Part shown: piece by piece, positions 35,632-45,700 of the stretch
Layout: every line of letters begins with the position of its first letter
How positions within the stretch are numbered: the stretch's first letter is position 1
The notes under the pieces: generated by a model
The model's database searches: none
Seen by the model: only the letters and a program-made list of their open reading frames with translations
Told to the model about the DNA's origin: nothing
Program-made: the position numbers and the translations under genes
Source: JBMYTN01 sp049604415
Lineage (GTDB): Bacteria; Pseudomonadota; Alphaproteobacteria; Rhodospirillales; Rhodospirillaceae
NCBI GenBank assembly: GCA_049604415.1
Contig: JBMYTN010000017.1
Span: 16,649 to 80,648, forward strand
Length of the DNA: 64,000 nt
Direction of reading: 5' to 3'

Positions 35632-38600
35632 GTGAGCCAACGGATCAGCGTCCGCACCCGCCTGATGGGCGTGTTTTTGGCCTCCGCCTTGTTTGCGGTG
35701 CTGGCTGGCGCTGTTGGTTTGGGCGTTTTCAAATCGGTCACCACCAGCCAATCCGCCCTGATCAATGAAAGCCTGCCGATTGTGGACCGGGCGCGGGAAC
35801 TGGCCCGACGCTCCCAAGCCATTGCCGCTGCCGCCCCGGCTCTGGTCAGCGCCACCGGCGAGGCGGAATTCCGATCCGCCCTGGAGCGGATCCAAGACCA
35901 GTTGGATCGGCTCTCGGTCCTGGTCGAGGAGATCAGCACCGAAGAGAGCATGGATGTCTCCGATCAGATCGACCTGCTGCGGGAAAAAAGCGCCAGCCTG
36001 CAGTTGTTGATCAACCGCATCGCCGATCAGGTCAGTCAGCGGATCAAACTGGAGGCCCGAATTGACGCCAGCCTGGAAAATGCCCGGGCCGAGGTCGGTC
36101 AACTGTCCAAGGTGTTGACCGGACAAGCGGGCCAAGGTCCGTTTGACCCCACCGCCCGGCTTCGAGGCACGGACAATATTCCTCCCAACGTGATCCTGGC
36201 CATGGTGCTGACGGAACGGTTGGCCACCATTCTGGAGAGTGTGCCGTCGCTGTCCCTGGGCAATGTGACCGTTGCCCAAAGGCGTTATGAGACCTTGCTG
36301 ATCAATTTGAATGAACTGGTCGGCCCCGATGGTCCCCCCCAGGCGCAAACCGCCTTCCAAGCCTTGCGGGCGCGGATCACGGGCGGGCAATCCCCCTTTA
36401 GCCTCCAGGCCGACCGGTCCCGGGTCGCCAGCTTGGCCGATCAGCTGCTGGCCGGTTATCAGATGGAGGCCAACCGGCTGATTTATAGCGCTGATACGGT
36501 GGTGCGCGACACGACCTATGAGATCCGCACGGTATCAGAAACCCTGACCGAGGAGCTGGACACCAGCGGGTCCATTCTGATCGCGATTATGATTGTGTCT
36601 GCCCTGGGGGCTCTGGCCCTGGCTGCCAATGCGGACCAGGCCATTTCCGGACGTCTCGCCGATGTGGTGCGCGCCTTGCGCCGCCGGGATTCCGGCCAGG
36701 ATTATGCCATCCCCGTTGTCGGCAATGATGAGATCGCCGATTTGGCCAAGGCCTTGGAGCGAACGATCCGGATTTCCGATGACCGCCAGGAACGGCTGGC
36801 GTCTAGTGAAGGGCGTTTGAAAACCCTGACCGACACCCTGCCCGAGGCCATCCTGGCCATCGAGACCCGGCCCGAGCTGGAAGACGACGTGCTCTGTTGG
36901 GGAGCGGTGGTTTCGGCCAATCCGGCGGCCAGTCGGCTGTTGACCGGGATCGATGCTCCGGAGTCCTCGCAAATTGTCGGGCGCAATCTGTGTGACCTAT
37001 TGGCCAAGCTGGCCCTGCGCAAGGTGATTTCCAGGGGCAATACCGGGCAAACCTCCTTGTTTCTGGGCGATGAAAGCGCAACGGTGGTCACCCCGGAAGC
37101 CATTGCCAAGCTCTTGGACCAGGCCTCTGTGACCGAGTCTCACTTGACGGTGTCCGGACGCTCCGCCCATGACATCGCCTTCCGCTCTGAGCTTACCTTC
37201 CACCGCGCCTTGGACCATCGGGCGCAAGACGGTCTTGCCGAATTTGAAACGGTGACCGGGGTTGGGCAGAACACGCTGGTGGTGCTGACCTTGCGCGACA
37301 TCACCGCCCGGTTTGCTGCCGAACAGGATCGGGAACGCTATGTGGCCATGTTGGCCTCGGCCCTGGAGGCCTCCGAAGACGGCATTATGATTTCGTCCAA
37401 TGAAGGCCCGGTGATCTCTTACAATAGTCGGTTCTATGAACTTTGGGGCCTGAACACCGAAGAAACAGCAAAAAAGCCAAGGCCAGAGCGTCTGCGTCTG
37501 ACCTCGCAAAAGATGGCCGACCCGACGGGCTATATTGGTCGCTTGACCGAGCTCGGCTCTAAACCGGACGAGGTCGCCACGGATATTTTGCATCTGGCCA
37601 ATGGCGGCATTCTGGAGCGTTTTACCGCCCCGTTCCGCATTGGCGGGGTTCTGATTGGTCGGGTCTGGTCCCTGCGCGACATCACCGAGCGTGAACGCGC
37701 CCGCCAGGAATTGACCGCCGCCAAGGAGGCCGCCGAAAAGGCCCTTATCGAATTGGAGGAGGCCCAAGAGGGCCGAGTCGAAGCGGAAAAACTGGCCTCG
37801 CTGGGGCAATTGGTCGCCGGGGTGGCCCATGAGATCAACACTCCCATCGGCATCACGGTCACGGCAGCCAGCCATATCCATGACGAAACCCAGCGCTTCA
37901 AGGCGGAAATCGATGAAGGCAAGATCCGCCGCTCTCGTTTTGAGGCCTATTTAGAGCTGATCAACACGTCCTCGGACCTATTGCTGTCCAATGCCCACCG
38001 GGCCTCCGAACTGATCCAGAGCTTTAAGCAGGTGGCGGTTGACCAAGCCAGCGATGAACGGCGGATCTTTAATGTCGGGGATTACATCCACGAGGTTCTG
38101 GTCAGCCTTGGTCCGCGCCTGCGCAAGACCAACCACAAGGTGTCGATCTCCTGCCCGCCGGACCTCTCCATGGATGGCTATCCCGGCGCAATTTCTCAGG
38201 TGATCACAAATTTGATCATCAACGCCTTGGTCCACGCCTTCCCGGAGACGGAGGAACCCGTCGACCCTGGCGAAAGACCACGGGACAGCACCGGCGGGAT
38301 CATCGACATCCGGGTCCTGGCCAAATCCCCCGAAACCATCGAGCTGGTGTTCCAAGACAATGGTCAAGGCATGAGCGAGGAGGTCCGCGCCAAGGCCTTC
38401 GACCCGTTCTTTACCACCCGCCGGGGCAGGGGCGGCAGCGGCTTGGGCCTGAATATTGTCTATAACCTGGTCACGGCCACCCTGGGCGGGCGCATTGTGC
38501 TGCGCAGCCAACCCGGCGAGGGCACGACCTTCCTGATTATGCTGCCCCGTGTGCATCCCGGGATCAGCCTGCAAAAAGCCCCGCGTCCGCAAGTCGAGCC

Positions 38601-38658
38601 GAAACAGCCCGTCAATCAGAATGGACCGGGCCAATACGGCCAACGATTGGCCAATTGA
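35632..38658 (+). CDS. Membrane PAS-containing sensor histidine kinase
   Basis: 1008 residues from the GTG at 35632, which has AAGGGGAG 8 bp upstream; a TTG at 35563 would add 23. A first membrane helix (about 10-32) precedes a long helical periplasmic sensor of TorS-like shape (ERIQDQLDRLSVLVEEIS), a second helix (about 313-333) and a HAMP region. Two PAS-like segments follow (RLKTLTDTLPEAILAIE and ALEASEDGIMISSNEG). The kinase core has an intact H-box GVAHEINTPIG and ATP motifs NLIINALVHAF, FQDNGQGM and GSGLGLNIVYNL. No receiver domain or adjacent regulator is visible. Its end overlaps the convergent methyltransferase gene by 47 bp. Confidence 0.88.
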   Translation: MSQRISVRTRLMGVFLASALFAVLAGAVGLGVFKSVTTSQSALINESLPIVDRARELARRSQAIAAAAPALVSATGEAEFRSALERIQDQLDRLSVLVEEISTEESMDVSDQIDLLREKSASLQLLINRIADQVSQRIKLEARIDASLENARAEVGQLSKVLTGQAGQGPFDPTARLRGTDNIPPNVILAMVLTERLATILESVPSLSLGNVTVAQRRYETLLINLNELVGPDGPPQAQTAFQALRARITGGQSPFSLQADRSRVASLADQLLAGYQMEANRLIYSADTVVRDTTYEIRTVSETLTEELDTSGSILIAIMIVSALGALALAANADQAISGRLADVVRALRRRDSGQDYAIPVVGNDEIADLAKALERTIRISDDRQERLASSEGRLKTLTDTLPEAILAIETRPELEDDVLCWGAVVSANPAASRLLTGIDAPESSQIVGRNLCDLLAKLALRKVISRGNTGQTSLFLGDESATVVTPEAIAKLLDQASVTESHLTVSGRSAHDIAFRSELTFHRALDHRAQDGLAEFETVTGVGQNTLVVLTLRDITARFAAEQDRERYVAMLASALEASEDGIMISSNEGPVISYNSRFYELWGLNTEETAKKPRPERLRLTSQKMADPTGYIGRLTELGSKPDEVATDILHLANGGILERFTAPFRIGGVLIGRVWSLRDITERERARQELTAAKEAAEKALIELEEAQEGRVEAEKLASLGQLVAGVAHEINTPIGITVTAASHIHDETQRFKAEIDEGKIRRSRFEAYLELINTSSDLLLSNAHRASELIQSFKQVAVDQASDERRIFNVGDYIHEVLVSLGPRLRKTNHKVSISCPPDLSMDGYPGAISQVITNLIINALVHAFPETEEPVDPGERPRDSTGGIIDIRVLAKSPETIELVFQDNGQGMSEEVRAKAFDPFFTTRRGRGGSGLGLNIVYNLVTATLGGRIVLRSQPGEGTTFLIMLPRVHPGISLQKAPRPQVEPKQPVNQNGPGQYGQRLAN

Positions 38659-39382
38659 TGTCCTGCGGGACCTTCGGGTCGGGCCAGAGCTGGTTTAGGT
38701 CTTCGACAAATCTCTCCAGCAAAACCTGTTGGCCTGCGGCCCGGGCATATTTGGTCGCCGACCAAGTCTCAACATAGTCCAGCAACTGTTCCCTGGTCAG
38801 GGTGCGCTCGATCAACAAATCCGGGAAGGGCTGTTCCGCGAAGGGGAAGGCCAGGGATTGGTAGCCCAGCTCCACATGACGCCGCCCCTCCGGCCAAAAT
38901 GAATAAATGTCCTGCCAATAAAACCGGTGCAGGCGTTGGCCGACCGGGCCGGTCATGACGGGCACGCCATAGGAGATCAGCGCCAAGATCGCCCCGGGCC
39001 GTCCGACCCGCCGGACCTGCTGATAAAACGCGTCCAGGTCAAACCAATGGGCGGCCTGGGCCGCCGTGATCAGATCCACCGATCGGTCAGGCTGGCTGAT
39101 CTGCTCCGCCGGTTCCTGCAGATAGGTCACGGCTGGATGGGCAACGGCGCTGCGCAGCTGCTCCGCGCTGGGATCGGTGGCGATTACCGTGGCAAAGCGG
39201 TTGGCGAGCAGAACGGACAGTTGCCCGCTGCCACAGCCCACATCCAATGCCACATCATGCCGCGCCACCCGATCCGCCAGGGCATCGACCAAGGCGGTCG
39301 TGTAGCTGGGGCGCGCCGCAGCATAGGCGGCCCCGCCGGTCAGGAAATGATTGTTGCCAGAGACGTGGTCCGGTTCGGTCAA
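38612..39382 (-). CDS. Class I SAM-dependent methyltransferase
   Basis: A 256-residue soluble protein. LDVGCGSGQLSVLLANRF is motif I of SAM methyltransferases, VIATDPSAEQL motif II and DLITAAQAAHWFDLDAFYQQ a motif II/III region seen in trans-aconitate or UbiE-like enzymes. Substrate cannot be told. Its last 47 bp overlap the end of the convergent sensor-kinase gene. Confidence 0.85.
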   Translation of the reverse strand: MTEPDHVSGNNHFLTGGAAYAAARPSYTTALVDALADRVARHDVALDVGCGSGQLSVLLANRFATVIATDPSAEQLRSAVAHPAVTYLQEPAEQISQPDRSVDLITAAQAAHWFDLDAFYQQVRRVGRPGAILALISYGVPVMTGPVGQRLHRFYWQDIYSFWPEGRRHVELGYQSLAFPFAEQPFPDLLIERTLTREQLLDYVETWSATKYARAAGQQVLLERFVEDLNQLWPDPKVPQDINWPIVGRIGPVHSD

Positions 39383-39424
39383 GATAGGCCTATGTTGGTT
39401 GGCGTATTGTTTACCAGCGCGGCA

Positions 39425-39459
39425 TAAAAAAAGCCTGCCGGGCGTCCACCGGGCAGGCT
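39425..39459 (-). terminator. Rho-independent terminator of the F0 ATP synthase operon
   Basis: AGCCTGCC and GGCAGGCT form an 8-bp stem on the minus strand, followed by a T run of six or more, 30 bp after the atpF stop. Confidence 0.9.
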
Positions 39460-39488
39460 CTTCTCATTGGACCGCGAAGGGTGCTGAT

Positions 39489-40025
39489 TTAGTGCAGCTT
39501 GGTCGGCAGATCGGCGATGGCCTGATCGACCAGGCGGTTCTTGTCGTCTTCGCCCATGGAGGTGACCAGGATCGCCCCAGCGGCCATGGTCGCCACGTCC
39601 ACCGCCTTGCGCCGAACTTCGGCCAGGGCTTGGGCTTCGGCCTGGGCAATGCGGTCCGTGGCCTGCTTTTCGCGGCGGGCAATGGAGGCCGCCAGGTCTT
39701 CTTCAGCTTTCTTGGCCAGGCGCTCAGCCTCAGCCATGGCGTGGGCCACAATATCCTCGGCCTCTTTTTCCGCCTCAGCCTGCTTGCGCTTGTAATCCGC
39801 CAGCATCTTCTGGGCGTCTTCGCGCAGGGTCTTGGCTTCTTCCAGCTTGGCCTTGATGTCCTCGCCCTTTTTATCCAGGGCGGCGGCAACCGTGCCCTTC
39901 ACCTTGTAGACGACGAAGCCGACCACGATGATAAAGGCAATGGCAACCCAGAAGGTCGGATCGGAAAAGATGGAACCACCGTGGCCATCGGCACCGTCAG
40001 ACGCGGCGTAAGCAAGGGAGATCAT
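39489..40025 (-). CDS. atpF: ATP synthase F0 subunit b
   Basis: 178 residues. One N-terminal membrane helix (WVAIAFIIVVGFVVY, about 26-41) is followed by a long charged coiled coil that forms half of the peripheral stalk, ending in a short C-terminal domain. It is last in the operon, 6 bp after atpF'. Photosynthetic and alphaproteobacterial enzymes use a b/b' heterodimer, consistent with the pair here. Confidence 0.94.
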   Translation of the reverse strand: MISLAYAASDGADGHGGSIFSDPTFWVAIAFIIVVGFVVYKVKGTVAAALDKKGEDIKAKLEEAKTLREDAQKMLADYKRKQAEAEKEAEDIVAHAMAEAERLAKKAEEDLAASIARREKQATDRIAQAEAQALAEVRRKAVDVATMAAGAILVTSMGEDDKNRLVDQAIADLPTKLH

Positions 40026-40031
40026 CTGGGC

Positions 40032-40517
40032 TTACTCCTGCAGGGCGGCATCAACGGCGGCGGCGGCCTTGGCCTCGTCCACCGAAATACCGGTCAGCTT
40101 TTCGACAGTGGCGCTGGCCACCGAGGTCGCCACATCGCGCACCCCAGCCAGAGCCGAGTCCTTGGCCGCAGCGATTTTGGCTTCGCCGGATTTGATCTGT
40201 TCAGCCAGCCGGGCATTGACTTCAGCGGTCTTTTTCTCCGCTGCCGCAGAGGCCGCTTCGGTCACTTCCTTGATCCGGGCATGGGCGGCGCTGCGCGCAT
40301 CGTCCAGAGCCTTCTCATAGGCGGCGATGGCCGCGTCGGTTTCCGCTTTCAGCTTCGCCGCCGCTTCCAAATCGTCGTCGATCATCTTGTCCCGCTGTTC
40401 CATCACCTCCTGCAGGCGCGGGATCGCAACCTTGGACAGGAAGAAAAACAGACCGGCAAAGAAGACCACCAACCAGAAGATCTGGGAGGGGAATGACGTA
40501 GGATCAAATTGGGGCAT
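40032..40517 (-). CDS. atpG: ATP synthase F0 subunit b'
   Basis: 161 residues from the ATG at 40517 (MPQFDPTSFPSQIFWL), a typical b' start; the frame is open upstream. There is one membrane helix (IFWLVVFFAGLFFFLSKVA region) and then a coiled coil. It pairs with subunit b in the peripheral stalk. An unusually long 475-bp gap separates it from atpE. Also called atpF2 or atpX. Confidence 0.93.
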   Translation of the reverse strand: MPQFDPTSFPSQIFWLVVFFAGLFFFLSKVAIPRLQEVMEQRDKMIDDDLEAAAKLKAETDAAIAAYEKALDDARSAAHARIKEVTEAASAAAEKKTAEVNARLAEQIKSGEAKIAAAKDSALAGVRDVATSVASATVEKLTGISVDEAKAAAAVDAALQE

Positions 40518-40992
40518 GGGACGCGGACTCCCCTGTAATGACATGCTGTGTGCCGTCAGAGTCCCGCGCGAACGGCTTCTCTGACAACAAAACTTACCTG
40601 AGCCCAAAATCTGGATGACGCGTCCAGCAGGACGGCTTTCAAGTCACTCTGCCCTGGCGCGAGATCACACCAAAAAAACAGAGACTAAAAGCCGTGACCA
40701 AACCCTGATGGCGTATCTCAAGACCTGTGCCTTAAGCGCCGAACATCAGGGCTTCGCCCGTCTCGAGTAAGGATATGCGCGCGATCCGGATCGAATCAGC
40801 CACCGTTCAGCCGGGCCAGATGCCCGAACGGCTCCACATCCTGTCTCGCTGATAGCGGGGACCGGATCCAAGGTCCTGTGCCACACCCCAATCGGGGCAG
40901 GGCCACATTGGACCGGGAACCAATCCGTCTCTCCATCACCACTCCAAAGGCGTGGAGCCCGGCACAACCGGGCTCCAAACCCACGGAAAGAC
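40518..40992. other. 475-bp gap between atpE and atpF' with a strong hairpin
   Basis: No gene seen on either strand. On the minus strand, 17 nt after the atpE stop, GGAGCCCGG and CCGGGCTCC (40954-40976) form an exact 9-bp stem with no T run. It may stabilise the atpE mRNA 3' end or reduce read-through, helping the excess c-subunit supply. Confidence 0.55.
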
Positions 40993-41217
40993 TTAGGAGA
41001 ACAGGACCATCAGCGCCACGACCAGGGCGAACAGCGCGATAGCTTCGGTAACGGCAAAGCCGATCCAGCCATACAGTTCGACATTGGCCTTCGCGGCGGG
41101 GTTACGACCGACGGTGGCGATCAGGTTGGCCCAGATGTTACCCACGCCGATACCGGAACCGATCATACCGATGGCGGCCAGACCGGCGCCAATCATCTTC
41201 GCAGCATCTGCTTCCAT
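40993..41217 (-). CDS. atpE: ATP synthase F0 subunit c
   Basis: A 74-residue helical hairpin forming the rotor ring. The first helix has the glycine motif IGSGIGVGN, the polar loop is RNPAAK, and the second helix has the proton-carrying carboxylate E58 in AVTEAIALFAL. A hairpin follows the stop codon. Confidence 0.97.
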   Translation of the reverse strand: MEADAAKMIGAGLAAIGMIGSGIGVGNIWANLIATVGRNPAAKANVELYGWIGFAVTEAIALFALVVALMVLFS

Positions 41218-41328
41218 CTCTCTACTTCCCTTTCAAAGTGCTCTTGGCGGTGATGGGTTGACAAGGATCCATTCGACGCCCCCGATGGATGACCTTTGGA
41301 CGATTGCTCGCCCCGACCCTCCTCCGGA

Positions 41329-42054
41329 TCAGTGCATGTTGATGGCGTCGTTCAGATAAATGCAGGACAGGATCGTGAAGACATAGGCCTGCAAGGCGGC
41401 AATAAAGAACTCAAGAACCGTGATCCCGATGACCGCAGCCAGCGGCACAATGCCCCCGACCACACCCAAGGAGATGATGAACCCGGCCAAGACCTTCAGC
41501 ATGATGTGACCGACGGTCATGTTGGCGAACAGACGCACAGCCAAGCTGAAGGGGCGGGACAGATAGGAGATCACCTCGATGGGGATCAGGATCGGCGCGG
41601 TCGCGATCGGCGCCCCATGGGGGAAGAACATGCGGAAGTAATGGGTGCCATGGCGCATAAAGCCAATCACCGTCACCCCAATGAACACCACCAAGGCCAT
41701 GGTTGCGGTCACGGCGATGTGGCTGGTGAAGGTGAAGCTGTAGGGCACCATGCCCAGCATGTTGCCGACAAAGACAAAAACGAACAGCGAGAAGATGAAG
41801 GGGAAATATTTCATCCCTTCTTTCCCGACATTGTCTTTGATCATACTGCCGATGAATTCATAAACCATTTCGTTGGCGGCCTGCCAACGCCCGGGGACCA
41901 CACTGCGGTGTTTGGTGCCCAGCAGGAAGAAGGCGACGGCAACACCGACGGTGATCGCCATCCACAAGGCGGAATTGGTGAAGGACAAATCCAGGCCACC
42001 GACTTCGATGGGGACCAGAGGCTTGATCTCAAACTGTTCAATCGGACCGGCCAC
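41329..42054 (-). CDS. atpB: ATP synthase F0 subunit a
   Basis: A 241-residue, multi-span stator subunit that forms the proton half-channels. The essential Arg is in SLAVRLFANMTVGH. PIEVISYLSRPFSL and the C-terminal AYVFTILSCIYLNDA are typical. It starts at a GTG with AAAGGA 8-9 bp upstream and overlaps the end of atpI by 17 bp. Confidence 0.97.
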   Translation of the reverse strand: MAGPIEQFEIKPLVPIEVGGLDLSFTNSALWMAITVGVAVAFFLLGTKHRSVVPGRWQAANEMVYEFIGSMIKDNVGKEGMKYFPFIFSLFVFVFVGNMLGMVPYSFTFTSHIAVTATMALVVFIGVTVIGFMRHGTHYFRMFFPHGAPIATAPILIPIEVISYLSRPFSLAVRLFANMTVGHIMLKVLAGFIISLGVVGGIVPLAAVIGITVLEFFIAALQAYVFTILSCIYLNDAINMH

Positions 42055-42427
42055 TGTTTTCGTCCTTTCCGCTCTCTTCGTTGCCCTGCTCTACCGCCCG
42101 GCCAAGCCCAACCGCATCGTCGAGCCCCTTTACCACGCGATAGACGTTCATCACGCCAGCCGCTCCTCCCAAAAAGAGGAAGACGACCATCAGGACTGGC
42201 TTTGTTCCAAGCCAATCATCCAAAAACCAGCCAATCGCGCCGCCGACCAAGATTGTGACGACCAGCTCGATGCTGATACGAAATCCGACCCCCAAGCCCT
42301 TGCGATTCACCTGGGCCGCCTGATCATCCTGACCAGACGCCGTCGCATCCGGGAGGCCACGGGCCACGCGCAAGCGTTCCGCGATCTCATCGGGCGTGGG
42401 AGAAGGTTGCGGCGTCTCAGCCGACAT
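42038..42427 (-). CDS. atpI: AtpI-like ATP synthase assembly protein
   Basis: 129 residues with a charged N-terminus and two membrane helices (ISIELVVTILVGGAIGWFLDD and VLMVVFLFLGGAAGVMNVYR split across about 50-105). AtpI/AtpQ-like proteins help assemble the c-ring and handle Mg2+. It is first in the F0 operon; AGGGGAG lies about 9 bp before the ATG. Confidence 0.9.
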   Translation of the reverse strand: MSAETPQPSPTPDEIAERLRVARGLPDATASGQDDQAAQVNRKGLGVGFRISIELVVTILVGGAIGWFLDDWLGTKPVLMVVFLFLGGAAGVMNVYRVVKGLDDAVGLGRAVEQGNEESGKDENSGRSD

Positions 42428-42697
42428 GCAAGGGCGCTCCCCTGAATGACCTCCGGACTTCTTTCAAACCAACGCGGTCGCGCGATTGGATCCGGTCACC
42501 ATCCTTTTGTGCGTTATGGCCCCCCGGCTTTGCCCTGTTTGATGGCCCTTGTTTAGCGCCACCAAAACCAGACCACCCGGTCTGCCGATCCCTCGCGCCG
42601 CCAGTTCCCTCCCAACCGCGACGTTTGGTTCTGCCTGCCCCCACATCCGGCGCGGATCCCGTTCGGTTCCGCCCCTTATCTGGGCTCAAGCGCGGGC

Positions 42698-42726
42698 ACA
42701 ATACGAACGCCCCCAGGGGCTGTCAA
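42698..42726 (-). promoter_or_regulatory. Near-consensus sigma-70 promoter of the F0 operon
   Basis: On the minus strand TTGACA (42726-42721) is followed after 17 bp by TATTGT (42703-42698). It lies about 270 bp before atpI in the 372-bp gap after smc, so it predicts a long 5' leader for atpI. Confidence 0.7.
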
Positions 42727-42772
42727 GGAGGAAAGCCCGGTATCCGTCTCCGACGGCGATGGATAAAATCGT

Positions 42773-42799
42773 GAAAAAACAGCCTGTTCCGAGCAGGCC
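42773..42799 (-). terminator. Terminator at the end of smc
   Basis: GCCTGTT and AGCAGGC (one G-T pair) form a short hairpin with a 3-nt loop directly after the smc stop, followed by six Ts on the minus strand. Confidence 0.75.
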
Positions 42800-45700
42800 T
42801 CAACTGTCGACCATTTCGGCGGCGGCCTTCAGGTCGACGGAGACCAATGTCGAGACGCCACGCTCGGCCATGGTCACGCCAAACAGGCGATCCATCCGCG
42901 CCATGGTCATCCTGTGGTGGGTAACCACCAGGAACCGGGTTGCCGTATCTCCGGTCAATTCGCGCAGCAGGCTACAGAACCGATCCACATTGGCATCATC
43001 GAGCGGGGCGTCGACCTCGTCGAGCACACAGATCGGCGCAGGATTGGTCAAAAACACCGCAAACAGGAGCGCCGTGGCGGTCAAAGCCTGCTCCCCACCG
43101 GATAACAGGCTGAGGATTTGCAAGCGTTTGCCCGGTGGGCTGGCCATGATTTCCAGCCCGGCTTCCAGGGGATCGTCGGATTCGATCATTTCTAAATGGG
43201 CCTGCCCGCCGCCAAACAGCCGGGTAAACAGATCCCGGAAATGCCGGTCGACCTGTTTAAAGGACTCCAGCAACCGTCGTCGGCCCTCACGGTTCAGCTC
43301 GGAAATGCCCTGGCGCAGCCGGGCAATGGCAGCGACCAAATCCTCCTGCTCCAGGCGCAGGGTGTTGATCTGCTCTTCCAGCTCCAAGGCTTCGGCCTCG
43401 GCGCGCAGATTGACCGGCCCTAACCCGTCGCGCTCCCGGTTCAGGCGGCGCAACCGCTCCTCTTGGTCTTCCAGCGGCGGCAGCTCCGCATCCGGCCCCA
43501 AATGGGCTTTCTCCGGCAAGGCCTCCGGCGCACAATCCATCCGTTCCACGGTCTCCCGGGCCACGGCGCGCACGCTTTGATCACCTTGCTCGACGGCGGC
43601 TTCCAGGCGGACCCGCTCCTCCCGGGCCGCTGCCAGCGCCTTTTCTGCTTCCTTGGCCGCCCGGTCGCTCTCCAGACGGCGGCGTTCGCCCCCGGCCAGA
43701 GCGTCAGCCGCCTCGGTGCGCTGGGCCTCGGCCTGGGTGATCTCAATCCCCAGGGTTTGGCGCTGTTCCGCCAAAGCATCCGGCTTGCCCGCCAGCCCGG
43801 CCAAGGCCTCTGCTGCCTCGTCCCGACGCCGCGTCAACTCGGTGATCTGGCCCTCGGCGGCCCCTTGGCGGTCGGTCCAGGATTTCAGGTCAGCTTCGAC
43901 GGCGGCGATTCGCCGGGCCCGGTCCTCGGCCTCTCGGGTCAAACGGTCACGCTCGGCCCGGGCCTCGACCAGACGGGCGCGGGCATCCTCCAGCTCCGTG
44001 CCTTGATGGGCCGCAGCGGTTCGCAAAGCCGCCCCATCGCCCAGCCCCGCCAACGCCGCTTTGGCGTCGCGCTCCTGGCTGCGGGCTTCTTCCAGATCCT
44101 GAACCGCGCGCTCCACCGCCTCCACGGCGCTGGACAGGCGGGCTTCCGCCGCAGCGGCCTCCCGTTCCAGCACCGCGCGGGCGGACCGGGCTTTGTTCAG
44201 CGCGCCTTCGGCCTGGCGCAAGCGGTCCCGAGCGGCGGTTTCCTCCCGCGCGCCATCCCTCGCAGCGGCTTCTGAGGCCGCCAAAACACTGCCAGTCTCC
44301 TCGGCGGCCTGGCGGGCGGCGACCAGATCCTCTGAAACCGCTGCCAAGCGATTGCGGGTCTCCAGCCTTGCCGCCGCATCGGCCCCGGCCACCGGCGTTC
44401 CGGCGCGAATCCGGAAGCCGTCCCAACGCCACAGATCGCCAGCCTGGGTGACCAGACGCGCTCCGGGGCCAAGCTGGGCCATCAAGGCCTCACCCTCTCC
44501 GACGCTATCGACCACACCGATGCGCGACAGCCGGCGGGCCAGCACCTCCGGTCCGGTGACCTTTGCGGCAATCGACTCCACACCCATCGGCAAGGGGGCC
44601 TGATCCGCAGTGACCGGCGGCAGAGCCTGCCACCAGACCCCGGCCTGGGCTTCCTCACCGCGCTTTAGATCATCCCCCAGGGCCACAGCCAAGGCGGTTT
44701 CCCACCCGGGTGCCACGCTCAAGGCTTCCAAAACCGGACGACCGCCTTGAGCCGCGCCCCCTTTGCCGCCACCGCCCCCGGTGCGGGCCAGCAGGGCTTC
44801 CAGACCCTTGGCCTCGGCCTCCAGGCGGGTGACCACCGCTCGAGAGGCCCGGTCCCGATCCCGGTCCGCATCCAACCCGCTGCGCAGCTCGGCCAAGCGC
44901 TGTTCCACAGCGGCCCGGGCGGCTTGGGCGTCTTCCAGGGCCGTCACCGCGCGGGCCTCGTCTTGGCGGGCGGCCTCCAGTTGGTCGGCGGAGGTGGTCT
45001 CGGCCTGCAGGGCGGCTTTGCGGCCTTCCACGTCGCGCAAACGCTGCTCCTGGCGGGCGGTGCGGTGGGTGGCCTGTTCCGACTCCCGGGTCAGGGAGCG
45101 GGTCCGCGCCTCCAGATCTGCGATCTCCCGGGTCAGGCGGGTCAGCTCCTGCTCGAGCGCTCGCGTCTCCTCATTGACCACCAGCAAATGCTCTTTGGCG
45201 GCCTCCTGGGCCTGAAGCTCGCCTTCCCGGCCTTCTTCCAGCCGGGCGCGTTCGTCCCGCAGCCGGTCCTGGGCCGCCTTGGCGTCCTGGGCACGCTCGC
45301 TCTCTCGAGCCAAGTCGGTCCCGGCCTGCTCCAGGCGAAGCTGGTTTTCCTGAGCACTTTGCCGCAGGCGCTTTTCTTCGGCTTCAATCTGCTCCCGGGC
45401 CACCACCAGCCGCTGCAGACGGGCTACGGCCTCGGCCTCGGCATCACGGAGCGGCTGCATCGCCGCATTGGCTGCATCCCGCTCCCGCTCCGCCGTGGTC
45501 GCCACGCCGGTGCGCTCGGCCACGGTGCGCTGGACCGCGTCAAAGGCTTTGCGGGCGTGATCGAGGACCTGGATCGCCGCCAGCCAACGCTGGCGCAGAA
45601 CCACGGCCTCGGTGGTGCGGATGTCCTCGGACAGTGCGCGATAGCGCTGGGCCTGGCGGGATTGGCGACGCAAACCGTTGAGCTGACCGTCCAAAGCGGC

